A stretch of DNA of 64,000 nt from Hippasteria phrygiana (Eukaryota > Echinodermata > Asteroidea > Valvatida > Goniasteridae), in assembly GCA_037893225.1 (NCBI GenBank), contig JAZGUH010000104.1, positions 268,414-332,413 on the forward strand, given 5' to 3'. Below are positions 57,801-64,000 of this stretch, one piece after another. Position numbers and translations under genes: made by a program. Numbering within the stretch: position 1 is the stretch's first letter; each line of letters begins with the position of its first letter. The notes beneath the pieces are model-generated. The model saw nothing but the letters and a program-made list of their open reading frames with translations. It was not told the origin of the DNA and made no database searches.

Positions 57801-59733
57801 TTATGTGCCACACATCAGTCATGATTGCCAGACTTATCCTAGCATTGATTGGTTCATACGTTAAGGTGCGGGGCATAGAGTATCGGTTTTTAGAAAATCC
57901 AAGTCTTTTTCTCTCCATAGTTCTATTTTGGCAGGTGTAGAGATTGGGGAAACTGAAAAATAGAACTAAAATTTTGTAACCAATTTATTTCTGATTTCTT
58001 ATCCACATGTGTGTGCTTTTTGACGTGGTAATTGGCTTATTTCATAATTTAGGCTCAGCTGTTAGAAGGATCATTGGAAGGTTCTTGTATGGTACCGCAC
58101 TGCAGGATTATTGACATTGTGGAAGAAAATGTATGTAGATTTTATTTCCGACATGGTGGCCATTTTCCATTCTTTTTAGATTGAAACAAAAATTATATGA
58201 AAGTAAAATCATTGTAAGATATGTTGACAGTGTTGTGTTGTTTCTGCAGTTTTGGAATGCATCATTTAAATGTGGATAAAATACTCGTATGCAAACCCAA
58301 CCGTAACTTCTTTTGGTATTCGAGTAAATCTATTGACCATTTTCTCATTCACTAAATCACAGCTGATCAAATTTGGAAAATGTCAAGTCATACAATTAAT
58401 TGAACATTGCCATTGGTGGTTTATTTCACTTGTTTTATTTTAAATACTTCTTTTGTCATTTATTACACAAGATTTGTTTATGCATGTATACACTAATCAA
58501 CTGTTGGTTTAGTTTGTCGTCAAATCTGCCAATAAATGAATGGTTTTTACAGTTTTTGTAAACATTGCAAAAAGTTTTAAGTTGTATAAAAAAAAAAAAT
58601 TAATACGCAAATTTAAAGGAAAAGATGTGATTGCTTAGAATTTTAAAGGAAGATTTATTAACCAAGTTGCCCGTTTGATAATGAAATTTTGTTCCAATTT
58701 AGATAAGAATTTATACCGTTTACCCATTTGACTTGACCTCACAGGGAAGCAAGAGACATAATGATCTATATCAGTTGACAGTGTGTTAAGTACAAAAAAT
58801 GGAATTATCTTAGTTACTGCTATAAAGAGACTAGTTTTTTTTTTTTTTTCAATAATGAACCAATTTATTGAATGCATCTAAAGGAAAATTAATAAAAACT
58901 ATTTTCATCATTCCAAAAGTATTGTCGAATGTCTCTTATTGTCTTTAGGCAGTACTTAAAAATGTACAGATTTGTTCAGTCTGACAACTGACCTTCACCA
59001 TACACCACTATCTGAGAGAGTTCAATTCCTATCCCTGATAAATAGCAGTCTATCATGCGCAATACAACACAGGCTTCTATGCACACTTGCAGATCTGCAC
59101 GATTCAGCATATTTCAGTGTAGTCTCCCGACCTATCGTTCACGCAAGCATCAGTCTGCTCATGCAAATGTCTGTCAATAACGCATAAACATCAGTGGATC
59201 ACGAAGCACAGAGTTTGCCATATCTGTCGATTGCGCAGGAGATCAGCAGATCTCGTGGACCCAGAACTCTATGATCTATCAAAACATGCAAGTTCTGCTC
59301 TGCTGGATTGGCAGATCACTAACCCCATTCCTTTGTGTTCGAATAATTCTACAAACCAGTTTTGCACAATCTACCAATCAACTTTTGCTCTGCCCGAGCA
59401 GTAGACTACCCTGAACGATTATTAGATTGTGCAATTGATTCTACCCTGAATGACATGATCAGGTAATATTTAAACTAATGTTCATGAACAAAAGATCGCA
59501 CAATAGCTCAGCGTGATCTCCCGATTGTGCACAACCAGCAATCGCGGCCAACATCTCTAACAACTTGGAATGTCTAGGACCTTGGAACAAATTGTGTAAT
59601 TGTGTGTACCCTTGGTGGTGGTGGGCTGATTGTGCATCACCAAGGTATTCTCTGAGTTTTGACAAATGGGGTGCCATCCTCCAGAAAGCCAGCTGTCTAT
59701 CATGTGTACGAGTTCAATATGTTAGTTTCTTTT
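54838..59733. other. Region between the NDRG and LHPP 3' ends
   Basis: AT-rich, with poly(C) tracts at 56700 and 57331. It should hold both 3' UTRs. No further gene or RNA was recognised. Confidence 0.5.
54915..54920 (+). promoter_or_regulatory. Putative poly(A) signal of NDRG
   Basis: AATAAA lies 77 nt after the NDRG stop codon, inside an A-rich stretch. It is the first canonical hexamer downstream. Position and strand fit, but the sequence is AT-rich so a chance match is possible. Confidence 0.35.
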
Positions 59734-59934
59734 ACCCCTTGCGTACGAATGACGCCAAATGGTGCAAAAAAAACAGTGGCACCAGGCCGGATGACACCAT
59801 TTACCACTATTTGCGTAGTTTCAATCCATTGTTGGATTATTGTGTATGTTACGCTTGACTGCACAAGCACATTGTGGCTGTTTCGCTTGGCTGCAAAGGC
59901 CGGCGCCTCACTGCGATAACCGTACTCAAGGGGT
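59734..59934. mobile_element. ACCCCTTGCGTACG short element
   Basis: Ends ACCCCTTGCGTACG and CGTACTCAAGGGGT are inverted. The core TTTCAATCCATTGTTGGATT is shared with 63158-63289 (+) and 23525-23672 (inverted). A relative with end ACCCCTCGCGTACGG lies at 49799-49912. Confidence 0.75.
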
Positions 59935-60052
59935 GAAGAGTGGCCACTGGTGTGTACTGGGCGTATTTCTCCTGCGATATCTCTGGGTGTGGTGTTCAAA
60001 AAGCTTCCACCACATCCGTCACATTTTCTTGGTTTGGTTCTCCCGGCACTGA

Positions 60053-60149
60053 TCACTGGTCGTGGTCTTTGAGAAGAAAATCCACAGCCTCGGCCAGATT
60101 ATCCACAAACCCATCTGGTTTGACCGCTGGGTGGTTCTCATCAGATGGT
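60053..60149 (-). CDS. LHPP: LHPP last coding exon
   Basis: Acceptor CTCTGCACAG. It encodes (R)[20 protein letters not shown] then [11 protein letters not shown] and TGA, closely following the human C-terminus. A 201-bp short element (59734-59934) begins about 120 bp past the stop, in the likely 3' UTR. Confidence 0.95.
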
Positions 60150-63100
60150 CTGTGCAGAGGAATGAAGAAATATATATGTAACTTTAATACACTGTTGTAT
60201 TCAGTACAGCCATCGGTTACAATTCCCTATAAGCAATACCTTCAGCTGGAAAATGGACCTCGTGGAAAATGTTAACAAGATCAGCAAAATAGTTTATTTT
60301 CCAAACAACTTCTCTGCCTCTCCCTTCCCCCCTCCCCCAATTCTCCCGTTATAACTTTTTTATTGTTGGGGTGGGGAGAGGGGGGGGGGGGAGATTTCAG
60401 GCACTTTTCCCGATTAAACTTTTTAATGTAAAATTGTACACAAACATTCTTGGTATCTCAAATTTGTCTCAAATAACCTGCCCCTTGAATTCAGTGTCCG
60501 AACCATTGCCCCAACCATTGTCAATTCCTCGACATGCATTGTTAAATGTGCTTTATACACCTCCGTTCTTGTGTCCAGATCTTAGATTAAGCATTTCTGC
60601 TCCCTTTACCCGCTCTTCAATTATTTGAACACCCCACTCATTACCTGAACTTTCCCGTCCTAACTTGGACACCTCTGAGTCCGCACTTCTGAGCACCCCC
60701 AACGTCGTTCAGGATATCGTCACCAATCATGACAGCCTGCAAACACAAAGACTACCTTCAAATGGAATTCACATGCCTTTATAATACATGTAACAGGTGC
60801 ACATATGTTGCACTGGTCAATTGAGTTTATGCGCATGTTGCAGAATTAACATAAATTTCCATACTAATAAGCTACAGCGGCAGTGTATTCCAATGTAAAC
60901 ATTTTGAGTCGGGACATTTTCAAAATTCTCGTGTTTTGGAGGACTTGATTGAACTGGCTGTTGAATTGGTTTAAGTGGAATTTAGTTTCTCGTGTTTGTT
61001 TCTGTGTGATATGAATATTGTAATGAAAATTGCTCCTCATCAATACCTTTCTACTTTTGGTTTGTCCCGTCCCTCTCATCCATCAAACCCCCCTGATGAG
61101 CTGAGTGTGTATCAGTCCTGCATAATTGCTATTGTTAAGCCCATATGCCCTGGAATTTGAAATAGCCATGTGTGTCTGAGTCTGCTGTGTGCTGTGCTGG
61201 GGTCAGGTTGTCTGTGGAGGGCTGTGTTTTAGGGTTTGTTTGCCTGGGCGTGGCCAGTGAAAGCCTTGCTGCAATGACCAAGTAAGTTGTAGTACAGGAC
61301 AACTTATTCAAATCCCTCCCCCCCCCCCCCCCCCCCCCCCCCGGGTTGGAAGTACAATTATGGTGCTTTTACCATAACCCTCTGCTCTTTTTAATTTCTC
61401 ATATTAATTCCTTTCAGTATGTATAGCCCTAAATAAGTTGCCCCTGAATTCAGAAGTAGTTAACTAAAATAAGTAGTTTTATTAATAAAATGATTTACTT
61501 GGAGCCTGTGAAAATGTATTCTCTCGGACTTAGTTTTATTGTCTTGCTACAGCCCCTGACCATGCTACAATATCGGGTCAAAATCTGGGAAAGATTTTAC
61601 TTTAATACCCCCACCAAAATCAGTCAGGAACAGCAAATCTTGGGGGGAAAAAACATCCATTTCTGTTCAGAATTGTATAAACACTTGGCACAACCTTTAT
61701 TTTAGAGAATTTAGTTGGGAAATTTTTGTGCAATATAGGGGAAGAAAGGTTGTGTTTTCTGTGTTAGATGTTCTTGGCACAGTGTATGGTCACTCAAAGC
61801 ATGGAGGAATTGTTCACATGCATGTACATGTACAGGTTAATTTCTGCCTCATTTTTACAGATTCTGCGGACATGATTCTTGAAATAACGGGTTGCCATAT
61901 GTTTAGATAGTTGTTATCAAGGAGGGTTGGTTATTTTCAAAGGTTTTGCTGTTCCTGACTGATTTTGGTGGGGGGGGGGGGGGGGGGGGTGGTATTACCT
62001 GAATTTACTAAGCAAGGTTTTTGTGTAAGGTATTACACAAACAGATAGAAAAATGAAAACTTCAGCAGATAGTTTGTCTTACATGTTCAGGAGGGATTCC
62101 CATGTCCTTCAAGGCTCCAATGAAGAAACCCTTATCCGGCTTCCCGACTATCTCAGCTTTGCAGCCTGCTGAATACTGCAACATTAAAGGTATAGTGTAT
62201 ACGATAACGATGGGTAATTATTACGAAATACCTTACTAGACTGTAAGTTAATAAGCAGTCTCAATCATCCTGTGAAATCATGGCACCTGATGTGCTGTAA
62301 TTTTCAAGAAAACTTAAAATTTATATCATTTTCTAACGATTGTTCGGCCGAACAATCATTGGGAAAAAATAACTACTTTTTAAATACTGCCCTCTATTGA
62401 CCGAATGTAATTAGTCCGCATTGTCTAAAATGGGTTAACAATCCAAAAACGAGCGCAAGGTTACAATTATAGTACATGTGTGTGTACGTGTAGAGTACCG
62501 AAGCAACGGGTTGTTGTAACGCGCAGTTACCCTCCGGATCCGCGCCTGATGACATTGAAATAGCATTTTACTCATTACTTTGAAACCAATCAGTAAACTG
62601 AAAATTTATGATTAGGGAAATTTTTAACTAACCATGTGTTCAATTTTCTGTGCAATTTCGGCTAAAACTGTCTTGGAGACAAAAATCAAAGCTAGCATTG
62701 TAAGGTGCCATCAATATTTTCTAATTAGCCAAATTTGAATGACAATTGTTTTGCAAGGTTTAGATGGAAGAGGGTCAACGAATTTACCTCCAGGGCCACC
62801 ATGAAGGCACCGACATCCATCATTAAACCGTCCGTCTCTTTGTAGTACCGCCTGAGAAGATCAAACACATGATGCCTTGAAAAATGTGTGTGAAACCCCC
62901 CAATTATGATGCCTTGGTACCAAACACTGACTAGTCTAGCCCCCGGACTCTCTCCCATTGCTTCCCAAGAGCAAATGTGCATGACCAGATTTTTTTCCAC
63001 TATTATATTGTGATCATTTTGCACTATTTTCAACATCTGTTGAGATTTCTCTGGATTTTTGCCGATTTTAGGATTTTTGGTGATGTTTCTACATTTCCTG

Positions 63101-63798
63101 AAGATTTTTTTGGTCCTTAAACCCTTTTAAGACGTCTATACACATAAAAAACATTACACCAGGCCAGATGACGTCTATACATGCAATCTCTGCAGTTTCA
63201 ATCCATTGTTGGATTATTGTGTATGATACACTTGGCTGCACAGGCCTCCCAACACCCTGGCGCCTCATAAATAACTGTACTCATGGGGTTACATTTTTCT
63301 TTTCATTCCAAAATGACCTCTGCAACCTTGAACAGTCTTCTTTTAGTTCTAAAGACCCTACTGTTTGCAATTTGGAACTGTATCATCTGTAGAAAATGCA
63401 GTTTTCTTGTCCATCTTCAGCAATGCCATACAAATCAAACTCCTCTGAATGTTCCGTGGATTTTTTTTCCCGTTTCCTCAAATCTCGCTTCTGCAACATG
63501 CTGTCAATTTAAGTAAATTTTTTCTTTCACAGAACCCATTTATTCCAGTTTTCCAGCTAAATAAACCCAGTCAGATAATTGTATGAAATGAGACATTCAC
63601 CCTCGAGCAACTGCCAATAATGTGGCATAAATTTGTCATACCCCTTTCCCATGGAAATTAGCACTGGGTGTTCCTGGCCAATCAGCACTCTGAAGGCAGC
63701 ATTCATCTTCTCGTAGTTAAAGCCGAATGCCGCATCACCAATCACAACACAGTCCGGGGTCAGCGAGAGGTCAAACTCTGAGAAGTCTGGCACAGCAT
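60053..63798 (-). CDS. LHPP: LHPP-like HAD phosphatase, C-terminal five exons (partial gene)
   Basis: Exons on the - strand at 63798-63642, 62851-62788, 62175-62083, 60736-60645 and 60149-60053 join in phase to about 167 codons ending at TGA. They match the C-terminal 60% of phospholysine phosphohistidine inorganic pyrophosphate phosphatase (about 270 aa). Seen in order: [40 protein letters not shown], the IVGKP Lys motif (HAD motif III), [14 protein letters not shown] (HAD motif IV, metal-binding Asp pair), [15 protein letters not shown], and [12 protein letters not shown]. Motifs I and II must lie beyond 64000. The enzyme hydrolyses pyrophosphate and N-phosphorylated His/Lys in the cytosol. 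It converges with NDRG. HDHD2 is the nearest alternative, but the RYYKE-T-GLM and FRPSDE-HP patterns favour LHPP. Confidence 0.93.
60645..60736 (-). CDS. LHPP: LHPP exon (HAD motif IV, GDD)
   Basis: Acceptor GTGTTTGCAG, donor GTAATG. It encodes [20 protein letters not shown] then [11 protein letters not shown]. The G-D-D-x-x-x-D is the acidic Mg2+ site of HAD enzymes and is intact. Confidence 0.96.
61317..61342. repeat. Poly(C) tract
   Basis: About 26 C in a row. Other C or G runs of roughly 11-22 nt are near 2992, 23148, 23357, 42431, 45651, 49927, 56700, 57331 and 61971. They could form i-motif or G-quadruplex structures and are prone to length change. Confidence 0.9.
62083..62175 (-). CDS. 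LHPP: LHPP exon (HAD motif III Lys)
   Basis: Acceptor ATGTTGCAG, donor GTAAGA. 31 codons encoding [20 protein letters not shown] then [11 protein letters not shown]. The K in VGKP is the conserved HAD motif III lysine. A short-element copy begins within about 20 bp upstream of its acceptor. Confidence 0.96.
62187..62330. mobile_element. Diverged inverted relative of the AGTGTACAYGATTGG element
   Basis: The reverse complement shows CAGCACATCAGGTGCCATGA, GATTGAGACT and ACAGTCTAGTAAGGTATTTC as in the 24269 copy, ending in AGTGTATAC. It starts directly upstream of an LHPP exon. Confidence 0.6.
62788..62851 (-). CDS. LHPP: LHPP exon ([10 protein letters not shown])
   Basis: Acceptor GATCTTCTCAG, donor GTAAAT. 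It encodes [20 protein letters not shown] then E. The split Gly codon (GG|G) joins it to the preceding exon exactly at the family's G-K-G-R-Y-Y-K. Confidence 0.95.
63158..63289. mobile_element. ACCCCTTGCGTACG short element, partial copy
   Basis: Shares CACCAGGCC, TTTCAATCCATTGTTGGATT and a GTACTCATGGGG end with 59734-59934. It lies in an LHPP intron. Confidence 0.6.
63642..63798 (-). CDS. LHPP: LHPP exon (substrate-cap region)
   Basis: Acceptor TTCATTGACAG, donor GTATGA on the - strand. It encodes [20 protein letters not shown] then [20 protein letters not shown] and [13 protein letters not shown]. This is the cap-to-core stretch, with human-like S-E-F-D and N-C-V-V-I-A-D counterparts. Confidence 0.95.
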
Positions 63799-64000
63799 CT
63801 GTCAATGAAATTGGCAAAAAATAATTTTCTCACACCAACAAATGACTTGTGAGGGAAAAAAAATTGACAGAAACATTTTAATAAGTAGAAAGTGGCAAAA
63901 AGTGACCCTGAGGTCAGAAAACCTGCAAGCTCTTTGGGAAGGTGGGCGGGGATCCAAAGCTAGTTTAAAAAGGGAAGGCGAACCTGGGTGGACCAGTAGG

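Noticed and set aside
59459..59677. 72-residue open frame on the - strand with plausible composition
   Set aside because: No similarity to a known family, no splice partners, and it lies between the convergent 3' ends.

Overview
The window is eukaryotic, intron-rich and dense in repeats. It most likely comes from a marine deuterostome invertebrate. I favour an echinoderm such as a sea star, because of the tRNA-derived SINE, the short terminal-inverted-repeat element families and the abundance of TACATGTA-type words; this is inference and no species is proven.

Two protein-coding genes can be reconstructed by splicing, and they converge tail to tail. The first is an NDRG-family gene (N-myc downstream-regulated, a non-catalytic alpha/beta-hydrolase fold) on the + strand, spread over about 49.5 kb in 13 coding exons (5328 to 54837). 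All exon phases fit and the product is 347 aa. A duplicated version of the last coding exon lies 2 kb upstream of it, at 52659. It gives either a shorter alternative C-terminus or a second copy of an R-x-x-S-L-G-E-T module. The second gene is LHPP-like (HAD-superfamily phospholysine/phosphohistidine/pyrophosphate phosphatase) on the - strand. Only its last five coding exons (63798 down to 60053) are inside the window; the N-terminal part lies beyond 64000.

Almost everything else is intron or intergenic DNA made of mobile elements. By position: a foldback repeat at 661-840; piggyBac-like TTAA-flanked short elements at 7870, 29820, 44072 and 48744 with relatives elsewhere; a 2.47-kb non-autonomous hAT-like element with a perfect 8-bp target duplication at 8736-11208; a four-copy repeat family (13.7, 16.6, 20.6 and 26.3 kb) in which two copies carry nested insertions whose empty sites are preserved in the other copies; a cluster of GTTATGTACA/GGACACC repeats at 17.8-19.4 kb; a family with a strong GC-rich hairpin at 24.3 and 30.1 kb; and two tRNA-derived SINE copies, one split by another retroposon.

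The most striking block is intron 6 of NDRG (35159-42948). It appears to hold one 5.8-kb element whose ends are inverted copies of each other. The left end has hairpin-forming GCACCAAAA repeats. The right end is a 22-unit, 82-bp satellite with dimeric higher-order structure. A broken Tc1/mariner-type transposase copy sits in the middle. I see no operon-like system, CRISPR array or prokaryotic gene.
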